Notes: generated by a model not told the origin, from the letters alone. DNA of 64,000 nt from a gamma proteobacterium HTCC2207 (GCA_000153445.1 CH672396.1:405668-469667); one strand, 5' to 3'. Shown: positions 55,602 to 64,000, counted from the stretch's first letter. Numbers and translations: made by a program.

Positions 55602-55632
55602 AAAAAAGCCGCCTGATCAGGCGGCTTTTTTT
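55602..55632. terminator. Bidirectional terminator between the GH149 and transporter genes
   Basis: A perfect palindrome, AAAAAAGCCGCCTGA and its complement, 30 bases long, with A and T runs at both ends. Confidence 0.95.
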
Positions 55633-55673
55633 ATGCGCTGAGATTACTCAGCTTTTTTCAGCGGTAGTATGCT

Positions 55674-57125
55674 TTATTTGGCAGCGGCGCGAGCATCCAG
55701 TTGAGCGCGAATCTCATTGGCTTTTTGCTCGTCCAAGTCATAGTTGCGCATTACAAAGATAGCGATACTGGTGCCAATACAGGGAATCAAAACATAGCTA
55801 AGACGCAACATAGACAGGGTCTCGTCGCTCTGTATAGCAACGGTTTGGTCAAAGCCAATAACGCTGAGTATCAAGCCTGAGCCAGCACCGGCAACCGCTG
55901 CACCAAACTTCACCATCCACCAGTAGATAGCGCCAAAGGTACCTTCACGGCGCTCGCCTGTCTCCAGTTCATCCATATCACAGATATCAGCAGTCATAGA
56001 CATCATGATGGTAAACAGGCCACCAATACCGAAGGAGAACAGCGGCAGAGGGATAAACATCATCCAGGGATTTTCTGGCGAGAAGCCCCACCAGAGAAAG
56101 ATATAACCCAGCAGAGAAACGGCTTGAGAGACCATAAAGGTATTGAGCTTGCCATAGGTCTGTGCACACCAGTTGATTACCGGAATCACTAGGAAGCAAG
56201 TGAACAGAGCGCCTACAGACCCAAACAATGTAGGCCAGACGCCAGCGGCAACTGGGTCGCCCGCATTCATGTAGTAAACAATAATAAACCAAGAGAATGC
56301 TGCGATAACCTGAAAGGCATTAAAGACCAAGAAGGTGGCGAGACAGATTTTTCGGAAAGGCTTATTGCGCAGTGTGGTCATAATACCGCTACCGAAGTCC
56401 CGGACACTGTCCATCATTGTGCCTTCGTTAGCTACTGATTGGTTGTCATCTTCAGCCGTGTTAGTAAAGGTACAAAAAATTGCCGGCACCAAAGCCAGAC
56501 TCATACAGACACCCGCTACCCAAATAGAAAGCGTTCTGGCACCTTCAGTGGCGGACTCGAACCAGCTGGGGTCGTAGAGAATAATCCAGAACCAGGGCGC
56601 TATCACCCAAGCCCACTGGCCGATCCACTGAGCAATTGCCATCAGCCTGGTGCGCTCGTGAAAGTCTGAGCTCATTTCATAGCCCATGGCCACGTATGGC
56701 ACGCTGAAGATTGTCATACCAATCCAGAAAATACTGCACCAGGTAAGGAAATAGTAAAAGTTATACATCTCGGTATTTTCTGCAGACAGCTGCCACATCA
56801 TCACAAAGGAGAATCCCGAGATAATGGCACCTATAAAGACATAGGGTCTGCGCTTGCCCCATCGAGAGACAGTATGGTCTGAGATATAGCCCATCAGCGG
56901 ATCGGTGATAGCATCAATTAGCTTGGGGATAAGGAAGATCAGCGACCATAAAAGAGGGCTCATACCCAGACTTTGGACCAGCAGTACCATAAAGATACCC
57001 AGTGCCGCAGGGAACATTTGGTTGGCTAGCATGCCAATGCCCCAGGCGATTTTTTGGTCTAGTGGAATGCGCTGGTGAGCGCTGCTATCGGAGCTCAGAG
57101 GCTGAGCTAACGTATCTTGAGACAT
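55674..57125 (-). CDS. GPH-family sugar:cation symporter
   Basis: A 483-residue inner-membrane protein with 12 predicted helices, of the glycoside-pentoside-hexuronide (MelB) family. Key segments are IPKLIDAITDPLMGYISDHT, with the family's acidic cation-site residues, RWGKRRPYVFIGA and MADICDMDELETGERREG. It probably imports laminari-oligosaccharides released by the GH81 and GH17 enzymes. It lies between GH149 (convergent) and a clan GH-A hydrolase on its own strand (gap 72 bases), likely one operon. Confidence 0.93.
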   Translation of the reverse strand: MSQDTLAQPLSSDSSAHQRIPLDQKIAWGIGMLANQMFPAALGIFMVLLVQSLGMSPLLWSLIFLIPKLIDAITDPLMGYISDHTVSRWGKRRPYVFIGAIISGFSFVMMWQLSAENTEMYNFYYFLTWCSIFWIGMTIFSVPYVAMGYEMSSDFHERTRLMAIAQWIGQWAWVIAPWFWIILYDPSWFESATEGARTLSIWVAGVCMSLALVPAIFCTFTNTAEDDNQSVANEGTMMDSVRDFGSGIMTTLRNKPFRKICLATFLVFNAFQVIAAFSWFIIVYYMNAGDPVAAGVWPTLFGSVGALFTCFLVIPVINWCAQTYGKLNTFMVSQAVSLLGYIFLWWGFSPENPWMMFIPLPLFSFGIGGLFTIMMSMTADICDMDELETGERREGTFGAIYWWMVKFGAAVAGAGSGLILSVIGFDQTVAIQSDETLSMLRLSYVLIPCIGTSIAIFVMRNYDLDEQKANEIRAQLDARAAAK

Positions 57126-57197
57126 AGTTTTTATCGCTGTTATTATTATGTAGTAAGGCTATTTCTTTACGGCTTCAAGTATAGGAGAGGCCCCCTA

Positions 57198-58439
57198 TTA
57201 AGTCGTGGCAGTTTCGACCAAGACGGGCAAATTTGCGGTAGCCGCGCCACCATGGCTATCCAGAACCAAAACAAACAATCGGTATTCACCTGGTGCCGGT
57301 GCCGGAAATTCAACGGTATCCAGACTGCTGTTTCCCGATTGCTGCCAAACAGTCTCGGGTCTTGGTTCAAAATCGCCGCCATCGCTCTCCAATTTCTTGT
57401 CGACTTCTTTAAGCAATTCCCAGTGATAGCTGAGGGTTTCTGTCTGTTGATAATCAACAGCTACCCTGGCGGAGTAATGTTTTTGTTCTGTTAAGAAAAT
57501 GCTCGCTGGTGCCTCGAGGCCGTCAATCTCCAGAGATACTAACTTTGCCACTGGCTTCTCAGGGGCTCTGTCGGTCCACAATGTGCCCATGACCTGGGCC
57601 GATTCTGTATATTGCCCCTGCTCCAAAAATACCCCGTACCAACTGGGGGTGCGCTCCTGTTTCTGTCCCCACAGAAACACAAACGATCCCAGGCATTGCT
57701 GGCGATCTGCAGCGATAAAGTCAATATAACGCTGTTGATAACAGTCAGCTTTAACCGAGCTATTGGCTTCAAATGGTCTGTCCCAATCCGTGCAGGGTGA
57801 TTCCCAGTGGCCGGTGGCGCCCCATTCCGAGACTGTGTAGGCTCCGGTAAAACCACTCTGAGAAAGAAAGTCCGGCAGTTGATCAATTTCGCCATAGAGT
57901 TGGAATGACAGTAGATCCAAATCTGGGCAGCGAGATACCACCAGTTTAATCACGTCCGGTTCGGCGCCTGCCAGCATAGTGGTGGTGGGGTGATTGGGGT
58001 CCAGTCTGTGGATCATTTTGGACATATCATTTACGGCATTCCAAACCTTCGGGTTGATATGGCGCAGGTTTAGTTCGTTGCCTATGCCCCACATCAAAAG
58101 TGCAGGGTGGTCCTTGAGCGCAAGTACATCCCGTTCCATAGCAGCCAGCTGCTCCGCCACGGCTTTCTTGTCACTGTAATCAAAGCCATGTCTCTCTCGC
58201 GCCACATCCAGACCCATGCAGACCATTAGTCCATGCTTGTGAGCCTCATCGAGAATTTTCAATCCTGATTTTTCGCCATTTTCCACGCGCCAGGTTCTGA
58301 AGGCATTGCCGCCGTAGTCGGCGAGACTTTTTATGCTGCCTAACTCAAGTCCGGCACCTTTTATGTAGAAAGGCTTGCCATCGACACTGAGTTGATAATG
58401 TTGAGACTGTTTTTTTAATTCTACTTTGCTTGGTTTCAT
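57198..58439 (-). CDS. Cytoplasmic clan GH-A glycoside hydrolase (GH2/GH5-like barrel)
   Basis: 413 residues. A TIM barrel (about 15-290) has the acid/base Glu in LLMWGIGNELNLRH and the nucleophile Glu in YTVSEWGATGHWE, as in the GH2 C-terminal barrel. The N-terminal jelly roll of true GH2 enzymes is missing, and a short beta-rich domain (about 300-405) follows the barrel. No signal peptide. Position beside the GPH symporter and GH17 genes suggests a beta-glucosidase-like role on laminari-oligosaccharides, perhaps on branch points. The family assignment within the clan is uncertain. Confidence 0.83.
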   Translation of the reverse strand: MKPSKVELKKQSQHYQLSVDGKPFYIKGAGLELGSIKSLADYGGNAFRTWRVENGEKSGLKILDEAHKHGLMVCMGLDVARERHGFDYSDKKAVAEQLAAMERDVLALKDHPALLMWGIGNELNLRHINPKVWNAVNDMSKMIHRLDPNHPTTTMLAGAEPDVIKLVVSRCPDLDLLSFQLYGEIDQLPDFLSQSGFTGAYTVSEWGATGHWESPCTDWDRPFEANSSVKADCYQQRYIDFIAADRQQCLGSFVFLWGQKQERTPSWYGVFLEQGQYTESAQVMGTLWTDRAPEKPVAKLVSLEIDGLEAPASIFLTEQKHYSARVAVDYQQTETLSYHWELLKEVDKKLESDGGDFEPRPETVWQQSGNSSLDTVEFPAPAPGEYRLFVLVLDSHGGAATANLPVLVETATT

Positions 58440-58557
58440 TTCTTGGTTCTCTGTGCGCGAAAATAACTCTTAAGTTTACTTCAACTCAGTAAGAGTCAGG
58501 CAGTCCATTCATCGTGGAAAAAACCACTGTTCGTCGCTAATAAAGGGTGGGGCTCAC

Positions 58558-58588
58558 CGAGTCGCTTTGAAAAACAAATATCGACTCG
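58558..58588. promoter_or_regulatory. Inverted repeat in the divergent region before the GH17 lipoprotein
   Basis: CGAGTCG (58558-58564) and CGACTCG (58582-58588) are perfect arms with a 17-base A/T-rich spacer. It lies between the divergent GH-A and GH17 genes and could be a regulator site. Confidence 0.45.
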
Positions 58589-58648
58589 TATACTTGATGA
58601 AAAACAAAAATTAGAAAAAATACCTGCTTTCTATAGGAATCTTAATCC

Positions 58649-60526
58649 GTGACTACTTTTTCCAAAGCCATTGCGCTGTGTTTCACTCTGAGTTTATTGG
58701 TTGCCTGTGGGCCTGCAGATAACGATGTTGTGGAGACTAATCTCCATGGCCCGACAGCCGCGGAGATATTGGGCAATCCCGATTATCCAGCGATTTCTTA
58801 TGGCGGCTATCGTGGCAAGACCCGCGATCTTGCGCCAACTCACGAGCAGCTAACTGAAGATTTAAAAATACTCTCTGCCATGGGTGTCAAGGTTTTGCGA
58901 ACCTACAACACCTCACAGTATCCACAGGTGGCGAGCTTGCTCGAGGCTATTCGTGCCCTAAAAAATCAGGATCCAGATTTTGAAATGTACCTGATGATCG
59001 GCACCTGGATCGAGGCGCACAATGCCTGGAGATCTGGCGTTTGGGATGAAGAAAAAAATGCCTGGGATGGCGATACCCTCACCGATCACACCAGAGGTAA
59101 TATCGACAACAATACCCGCGAGATAGACACTGCGGTCGCGATGGCCAACGAATACCCCGACATTGTTAAGGCGATTGCCGTGGGCAATGAATCCATGGTG
59201 CAGTGGGCGGTAAAGTACTTTGTCTACCCCAACACGGTTCTTAAGTGGGTGAACTATTTGCAGGGCCTAAAGGCCTCTGGTGGTTTAAATCCCGATATCT
59301 GGATCACCAGTTCAGATAACTATGAATCCTGGGGCGGTGGCGCCACGTTTTACCAAACCGATGATTTGGCCGCACTGATTAAAGCTGTCGATTTCGTTTC
59401 TGTGCACACCTATCCCTTCCATGACTCTTTTTATAATCAGGATTTTTGGGGCGTACTGGCAGATGAAGAACAGCTGTCCAAGCAAGAGATGACAGCCGCA
59501 GCCATGGCGCGAGCAGTAGAGTACGCAGCTTCACAATATCAGGGCGTGGCGGACTATGTTGAAAGTCTAGGTCTCGATAAGCCCATCCATATCGGTGAGA
59601 CCGGCTGGGCGTCCAACGACTCTGCAGCCTATGGTGCCAAGGGTTCAATGGCAGCGGATGAATACAAAGAAAAGCTGTTCTACAACTATATGCGCGACTG
59701 GACTGACGGGGCCGGTATGTCGTTATTCTACTTTGAAGCTTTTGACGAACAGTGGAAAGATTCAGGAGATGCCGGAGGTTCTGAAAACCACTTTGGATTT
59801 ATCAATCTGAATAATGAAGTGAAATATGCGTTCTGGGATCTGTTTGATGAGGGAGGTTTTGACGGCTTGACCCGCAATGGAAAGCCGCTGGTAAAAAGCT
59901 ATGGCGGAGACGAGGCCAAATTACTCAGTGAGGTGCTTAGTCCCCCCTTCAAGAGCCTTATGGCGATTCGTAAAATCACCACTATAAACCCCGCTGCTGT
60001 TCCCGGGGAAGCGGTGACTGCAGGTCGCTACGTTGTAGTGCATGAGTCTATCCAACCTACCGGCAGCAATAATACGACTTACCCCAGTGCTATTCTGAAG
60101 CTGATCCCCTGGGAGGGCACAGTCAGTATTGAGATGTCTCAGCAGGGCGTGGTTAGCATAGCAACTCGTGCCAGCGACTGGTGGGGCACCAGCCTCGAGT
60201 TTCAGGCCGAGGTAGGCGAGAACCTAGAGAACTTTAAATCTGGGTATCTGCATTTTGAATTGAGAGGCGATTCAGATATTGGCTTTAATCTCGGTTTCCA
60301 AACCGGGCGCTATCTGGATGGTGATCAGGTCAATAGCTTTGCCGCATTTGGGCCGGGCGCAGCGCGCCAAGTGACTGATGAATGGACCAGCTATAAGCTT
60401 TCGATAGACGAATTAAATGCCGGTACCGACCTCAAAGATGTGACAGGCATTCTGTCTTTGCTGAGTCAGAATCGTGCTGAGAATAAACAGGTTCAACTGA
60501 AAAATATTTACTTCAGCCGGGACTAA
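58649..60526 (+). CDS. GH17 endo-beta-1,3-glucanase lipoprotein with C-terminal carbohydrate-binding-like domain
   Basis: 625 residues with a GTG start and TAGGA upstream. The lipobox LVAC (Cys20) is followed by GPAD, with no Asp at +2, so it is probably sorted to the outer membrane. The GH17 barrel (about 45-430) has ISYGGYRGKTRDL, the acid/base Glu in AVGNESMVQW and the nucleophile in IHIGETGWAS. A beta-sandwich domain at about 460-620 (YLHFELRGDSDIGFNLGFQ, WTSYKLSIDELNAG) resembles binding modules of laminarinases. It should cut laminarin at the cell surface for uptake. It is divergent from the GH-A/GPH operon. Confidence 0.92.
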   Translation: MTTFSKAIALCFTLSLLVACGPADNDVVETNLHGPTAAEILGNPDYPAISYGGYRGKTRDLAPTHEQLTEDLKILSAMGVKVLRTYNTSQYPQVASLLEAIRALKNQDPDFEMYLMIGTWIEAHNAWRSGVWDEEKNAWDGDTLTDHTRGNIDNNTREIDTAVAMANEYPDIVKAIAVGNESMVQWAVKYFVYPNTVLKWVNYLQGLKASGGLNPDIWITSSDNYESWGGGATFYQTDDLAALIKAVDFVSVHTYPFHDSFYNQDFWGVLADEEQLSKQEMTAAAMARAVEYAASQYQGVADYVESLGLDKPIHIGETGWASNDSAAYGAKGSMAADEYKEKLFYNYMRDWTDGAGMSLFYFEAFDEQWKDSGDAGGSENHFGFINLNNEVKYAFWDLFDEGGFDGLTRNGKPLVKSYGGDEAKLLSEVLSPPFKSLMAIRKITTINPAAVPGEAVTAGRYVVVHESIQPTGSNNTTYPSAILKLIPWEGTVSIEMSQQGVVSIATRASDWWGTSLEFQAEVGENLENFKSGYLHFELRGDSDIGFNLGFQTGRYLDGDQVNSFAAFGPGAARQVTDEWTSYKLSIDELNAGTDLKDVTGILSLLSQNRAENKQVQLKNIYFSRD

Positions 60527-60640
60527 TCGTAGCCAGATATATTTGCCGCAACCCGTTGGGATATCTGTGGACTTACCGTTTCGCTTAGTTCTGGGAAAAC
60601 CGCAAGCAGCTAGGGCAGTGCGGTTTTTCGACTAAAACCC

Positions 60641-61339
60641 TTACTGCGTATCACCACAGGCTTGATTAGCCGGAACTGAAATATCCATTAGCTTAGGGGT
60701 CGGCAAATCCAGGCTGTCCATTAAGGCTACATAGTCAGCTTGATTGGCTATCTGCAATCTAGGATTGTTACGCTTCTCTTCACCAATAGTACTCAGTGTC
60801 CAACCCTTATAGTCGTGGCCTGGATAGAGGGTGCAGCTGTCTGGCAGTTGTAATAACCGATTAAACAGACTGTTGTACTGTTGCCGAGCGTCACCATTCT
60901 GAAAGTCGGTGCGACCTGTACCGCGAATTAATAAAGTGTCACCGCTAAATAACATGCCACCTGTCTCGCTAGGCAGATAAAAGCTGTAGGAGTCGTCCGT
61001 ATGTCCAGGGCTATAAATGACCTCGAGTTTAATATTGCCCACGGCTATCTGATCGCCATCTTTAAAATTCGCCGTCAGACAGCTAGCCAAGGCCTGTTCA
61101 CCCATCATAGTGGTGCAGCCGGTGCGATCACGCAGTGCGCCAAGGCCGGTAATATGGTCGGCATGGGTATGGGTATCTAGGGCGATGCATAGTGTTAGAT
61201 TGAGCTGTTCAAGCAGCATTAGGGTTTGATCTGTGCTGCCCAGTACTGAGTCGATTAGTACTGCCTGTCGAGTTTCTTCATCCCCAAGCAGATAGCTATA
61301 GGTGGATGACTCAGAGTCAAATAGCTGTCTAAAAATCAT
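60641..61339 (-). CDS. Metallo-beta-lactamase-fold persulfide dioxygenase-like protein (Blh/ETHE1)
   Basis: A 232-residue MBL-fold enzyme. Metal ligands lie in THTHADHITGLGAL and in YSPGHTDDSYSF, and TRDF-type GTGRTDFQNGD and YPGHDYKG match the ETHE1/persulfide-dioxygenase branch. These enzymes oxidise glutathione persulfide to sulfite. It is last in a four-gene operon, 2 bases after the exporter gene, with a persulfide-sensor-type repressor at the front. Cytoplasmic. Confidence 0.92.
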   Translation of the reverse strand: MIFRQLFDSESSTYSYLLGDEETRQAVLIDSVLGSTDQTLMLLEQLNLTLCIALDTHTHADHITGLGALRDRTGCTTMMGEQALASCLTANFKDGDQIAVGNIKLEVIYSPGHTDDSYSFYLPSETGGMLFSGDTLLIRGTGRTDFQNGDARQQYNSLFNRLLQLPDSCTLYPGHDYKGWTLSTIGEEKRNNPRLQIANQADYVALMDSLDLPTPKLMDISVPANQACGDTQ

Positions 61340-61341
61340 CG

Positions 61342-62172
61342 TTAAATCACTCCATTGATCAGTTTATTGGCCAGGGTTATAACTGCGATTACAATCAGGG
61401 CCAGAGCAAAAATCTTCTGTAACTGCGGGCCGGCAATTTTGTCTGCGATCAAGCGCCCGCCTAACATACCCAGTAAACCGCCAAAACAGACCTGTGCTAA
61501 AAGCAGCCAGTCCAGAGAGCTATTGCCTGCCACAAAGCTAGTAAATCCGGTGCCACCGATCACGCAGATAATGAGCAGTGAAGTGGCTACCGCTTGGCGC
61601 ATAGATACCTGCGTAATAAACAGTAACGCCGGCACAATCAAGAAACCGCCGCCGACACCAAATAGCCCACTTAACAATCCCACCACGAGTCCGCAGCCAA
61701 TTAGCGCGGCAATGCACTTGGGGCTGGTATCGGATGGGTTCTCTGGACTAAAGCGGCAGATCGGCGTTATAAGATCATTCTCAGTCCCGTGCCCGGAGCG
61801 CACCACATTGGCTAGCTCAGGAGTCGTTACCGTTTGCCGCCACATAATGCCAGCAATAATAAATGCCAGGGCACAGAAGCCAAGCAGAAGAAGGATTGGT
61901 GGTAATTGGGAGCCAATATATTTGCCGATAGGGGCCACCACTGCGCCACCTAAACCCAGAGAGATGGCTGGAACCCACAAAATATACTGTGCTCGCCAGT
62001 TACCCAGCGTTCCTATTAGCGCGCTCACAGCAACGGCACCCAGGGCTATACCTATAGCATCGTTAATCGGCAGGCCGAGTAGCAGCATCAGCAGCGGCAC
62101 AGCAAAGATTGATCCGCCAGCGCCGGTAAGCCCCAGCACAAGACCAATAACCAGACCGATCACAACTGACAT
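61342..62172 (-). CDS. TauE/SafE-family sulfite/anion exporter
   Basis: A 276-residue membrane protein with about 8 helices. The two half-repeats begin GLVIGLVLGLTGAGGSIFAVPLL and GLVVGLLSGLFGVGGGFLIVPALL, the family hallmark. In this operon it probably exports the sulfite or thiosulfate produced by the persulfide dioxygenase and rhodanese. It starts 1 base after the rhodanese stop. Confidence 0.94.
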   Translation of the reverse strand: MSVVIGLVIGLVLGLTGAGGSIFAVPLLMLLLGLPINDAIGIALGAVAVSALIGTLGNWRAQYILWVPAISLGLGGAVVAPIGKYIGSQLPPILLLLGFCALAFIIAGIMWRQTVTTPELANVVRSGHGTENDLITPICRFSPENPSDTSPKCIAALIGCGLVVGLLSGLFGVGGGFLIVPALLFITQVSMRQAVATSLLIICVIGGTGFTSFVAGNSSLDWLLLAQVCFGGLLGMLGGRLIADKIAGPQLQKIFALALIVIAVITLANKLINGVI

Positions 62173-62173
62173 T

Positions 62174-62734
62174 TTAGTTATTCCAAGGCATGCGCGCGAG
62201 GATCATCCCCATGCCGCAACTGTCAGTGACTCCCGCAAATACGAGTCCTGCGCCAACAAAAGCAGACAGGCCATAAAAGCCTGGATTAATAGCAGTGCCA
62301 AGGACTATGCCCAACACTACTAATGATCCAGCGGCGATACGCACCTGACGCTCAAGAGAGATCATAGTGCCGCTGCCTTTGGTTACCTCAATACCCAGCT
62401 GTTTTAGGGCGTTCAAACCACCCTCTACAATCACCAGTTGATTATCTAAATCTCCCTGAACTTGCTCCGCCGCTCGGGCTGCGCGCTGGCCGCTGGCGCA
62501 GAGCAAATACACTGGCTGGCTTGAGTCATGGCTGTGCTGCTGTAGGTAACTTTGCAGAGCTGCACTGTTTAAATCTTGTAGTGGAAAATGGGCGCAGCCC
62601 GCCAGTGATTCACTCTCTATTTCGGCATGGGTGCGTACATCAATCACCCGCAACTGGCTGTCGGGAGACTGTTTTTGCTGTTTGAATTCGCTGGCAGAAA
62701 TACTGCTTACTGCTCTGATATCTGGGCTGTTCAT
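62174..62734 (-). CDS. Rhodanese-domain protein with C-terminal membrane segments
   Basis: 186 residues. A rhodanese domain (about 10-115) carries the active-site Cys loop LLCASGQRAARAAE. The C-terminal part has two hydrophobic helices and ends near DSCGMGM, similar to the DUF2892 domain often fused to rhodaneses of sulfur operons. It transfers persulfide sulfur to sulfite or thiols. Second in the operon, 52 bases after the repressor gene. Confidence 0.92.
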   Translation of the reverse strand: MNSPDIRAVSSISASEFKQQKQSPDSQLRVIDVRTHAEIESESLAGCAHFPLQDLNSAALQSYLQQHSHDSSQPVYLLCASGQRAARAAEQVQGDLDNQLVIVEGGLNALKQLGIEVTKGSGTMISLERQVRIAAGSLVVLGIVLGTAINPGFYGLSAFVGAGLVFAGVTDSCGMGMILARMPWNN

Positions 62735-62785
62735 GGCCTAGCTCCGTTTATTTAGCTAACGTTTTTTAGTTAAAGTGCGCTCTCA

Positions 62786-63145
62786 CTAAAGTGTTGGGCA
62801 GTAAATAGACTTTAGTACAGTGATGACCTGTATCGCTTCGTCACCGCGCAGGCGGTAAAAAATGGTTTGCGCTTCCCGTCGAGTTTGGACTAATTCGGCT
62901 TTCCGTAAAGAGGCTAAATGTTGTGACAATGCAGATTGGCTGAGACTGGTTATCTGATTGAGCTCGGTTACCGAGAGTTCACCATTGATCAGAGAGCAGA
63001 GAATCATTAGACGATTTTGATTGCCTAGCTGTTTTAGTAAGCCTGCTGCTTCTGCGCTGTGTTTTTGTAGCTCTTGTAATCCCTGCAACCCTTGTAACTC
63101 TGGGGCTTGGGCTGGAGAGTCCAACTGATGAGTTCTTTCAATCAT
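62786..63145 (-). CDS. ArsR-family persulfide-sensing repressor (BigR/SqrR/YgaV-like)
   Basis: A 119-residue winged-helix repressor. The DNA-reading helix is in SQSALSQHLASLRKAELV, followed by the wing RREAQTIFYRL. Two Cys, Cys50 (MILCSL) and Cys116 (IYCPTL), are placed as in BigR and SqrR, where a persulfide-driven link between them releases DNA. The N-terminus has a Leu-Gln-Gly repeat. A 37-base palindrome lies 23 bases before its start. It probably represses its own operon until sulfide or persulfide appears. Confidence 0.93.
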   Translation of the reverse strand: MIERTHQLDSPAQAPELQGLQGLQELQKHSAEAAGLLKQLGNQNRLMILCSLINGELSVTELNQITSLSQSALSQHLASLRKAELVQTRREAQTIFYRLRGDEAIQVITVLKSIYCPTL

Positions 63146-63167
63146 TCTCTTGATGCTCTCAAATATT

Positions 63168-63204
63168 TATATTAGTTAATTCTACATTAGAAATAACTAA
63201 TATA
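63168..63204. promoter_or_regulatory. 37-bp palindromic operator before the sulfur-stress operon
   Basis: Arms of 17 bases (TATATTAGTTAATTCTA and TAGAAATAACTAATATA) around CAT, with a single mismatch. Site and symmetry fit binding of the ArsR-family repressor next to it, probably two dimers. Confidence 0.85.
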
Positions 63205-63469
63205 AAAGGCCCTCGGATAAAATCTTTTTAATAGATTAAAGGCTTAATAAGGGTTACTTCTGGCTGCCAAATTTTTATTCATTAGTGAACTATTTGAGAA
63301 AAGCCACCGTAGGGACTTATACCGACCCAAAATATACACCTTAGGCGGTAGGGAAATTCTCAAAAATAATAATTATGTCTGAACTTAGTTTTATCGAGTC
63401 CATAGACCCAAGTGTTACTGGGTTAAAAACTAAGCGGCTTAAACAGGCAATGAAAAGAGGAACATTACT
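63205..63469. other. Intergenic region before the last gene
   Basis: No gene seen. The sequence CTCAAAAATAATAATTATG and a purine-rich AAAGAGGAAC just before the last gene's ATG are the only notable items. Confidence 0.5.
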
Positions 63470-63853
63470 ATGAACAAACCCACTCTATTTAGACGATCCG
63501 CAATGTTTTTGGTTTACGTATGGCGACGAATCATGGACGTAAGGGTCAACCCTTTGAAGTACATTCCAGATGCCAGGCTTCAGGCCTACTTTATGCTAGT
63601 ACTGTTTAGCATTTGGAGCGTTTCCTTTGGTTTTATCGCTTCCTATCACCTCGGATGGTTAGGCTACAGCACTGTAACTAGCCTGGTCGTGCATTTATCC
63701 GTGATTATCCCGATGATGGTGACCAACGCCGTATTTGTCGATGCAGAACGCACCGGTGCGCAGTGGTTGGAAGAATGGAAGGAAGAGCAGAGCCGCTACG
63801 GCCTGTTTATGAACAGAATGAAAACACAGAACCTATCCCGCTGGAATATCTAA
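63470..63853 (+). CDS. Small membrane protein of unknown function
   Basis: 127 residues with two predicted membrane helices (about 40-62 and 68-90), a basic N-terminus (RRSAMFLVYVWRRIMDVR) and an acidic/aromatic C-terminal tail (AQWLEEWKEEQSRYG). AAGAGGAAC lies 8 bases before the ATG. It stands alone and has its own terminator. I do not recognise the family; the conserved-looking tail suggests a real gene. Confidence 0.75.
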   Translation: MNKPTLFRRSAMFLVYVWRRIMDVRVNPLKYIPDARLQAYFMLVLFSIWSVSFGFIASYHLGWLGYSTVTSLVVHLSVIIPMMVTNAVFVDAERTGAQWLEEWKEEQSRYGLFMNRMKTQNLSRWNI

Positions 63854-63888
63854 ACGCAACCTTTTTAAATCCGATTGAGTATTTGGAT

Positions 63889-63916
63889 AAGGCCACCTGA
63901 AAGGGTGGCCTTTTTT
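63889..63916 (+). terminator. Terminator after the small membrane protein gene
   Basis: AAGGCCACC pairs with GGTGGCCTT around TGAAAG, then a T-run. Confidence 0.93.
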
Positions 63917-64000
63917 AGTTGTATCTAATACCCAGCTTTTAAAACCCTACCTTGTTCCCCGGCTGACTATCCCGCCAAATCCTTGCGCAAAACGCAGTTT

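Overview
This window looks like chromosome from a heterotrophic marine gammaproteobacterium, plausibly of the SAR92/Porticoccaceae (Cellvibrionales-like) type. That placement is inferred from gene content: a gammaproteobacterial-style ssrA tmRNA, an xseB-ispA-dxs block, PhoB-type Pho boxes, several TonB-dependent receptors and a laminarin (beta-1,3-glucan) gene set. No rRNA or other taxonomic marker is present to fix it.

Layout. (1) 0-7.4 kb, phosphate: a small secreted protein, a general porin, then divergently pstS-pstC-pstA-pstB-phoU. Pho boxes point both ways from the porin/pstS intergenic region. (2) 7.5-12.2 kb: a beta-helix-like surface lipoprotein and a large TonB-dependent receptor preceded by four 11-bp Pho repeats, suggesting an outer-membrane arm of the Pho regulon. 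(3) 12.2-16.5 kb: a secreted GH81 endo-beta-1,3-glucanase lipoprotein, bracketed by a decayed glutathione S-transferase (GST) fragment on one side and an intact GST gene on the other. (4) 16.6-22.0 kb, minus strand: GST, dxs (with an expanded repeat linker), ispA, xseB and a neurotransmitter:sodium-symporter-type transporter. (5) 22.2-22.6 kb: ssrA tmRNA, followed at once by a tyrosine integrase, an AlpA-like regulator and a gene-free stretch with an inverted array of 11-bp repeats. This looks like the left end of an integrative element. (6) 25.1-49.2 kb, catabolic island: cluster A (25-33 kb) encodes a Rieske oxygenase, its reductase, a flavin monooxygenase, an FAH-family hydrolase, a cupin, an alpha/beta hydrolase, an extradiol-type VOC dioxygenase and a GST. 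Next come a NodD-like LysR, a TonB-dependent receptor and a secreted sulfatase. Cluster B (38.9-49.2 kb) encodes a complete protocatechuate 4,5-cleavage (Lig) pathway, a VanA-like oxygenase, a LysR regulator with two DNA-binding domains, and an MFS transporter. (7) 49.2-49.9 kb: a long inverted repeat and an IS3 OrfA remnant mark a scarred junction. (8) 50-60.5 kb, beta-1,3-glucan use: two overlapping cytoplasmic GH17-like genes, a GH149-type beta-1,3-oligoglucan phosphorylase, a GPH-family symporter, a clan GH-A hydrolase and a GH17 lipoprotein. (9) 60.6-63.2 kb: a persulfide/sulfide detoxification operon (BigR/SqrR-like repressor, rhodanese, TauE/SafE exporter, persulfide-dioxygenase-like hydrolase) with a 37-bp palindromic operator. 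A small membrane protein ends the window.

How it may work together. GH81 and the lipoprotein GH17 would cut laminarin outside the cell or at its surface. The GPH symporter would import oligosaccharides, and the GH149 enzyme would phosphorolyse them to glucose-1-phosphate with help from cytoplasmic GH17/GH-A enzymes. This use of inorganic phosphate sits beside a large Pho regulon. The island adds the ability to demethylate, possibly desulfate, and ring-cleave aromatic acids, with protocatechuate going to pyruvate and oxaloacetate. Starts, motifs, palindromes and repeats were read directly from the sequence; substrates and regulation are inference unless stated.
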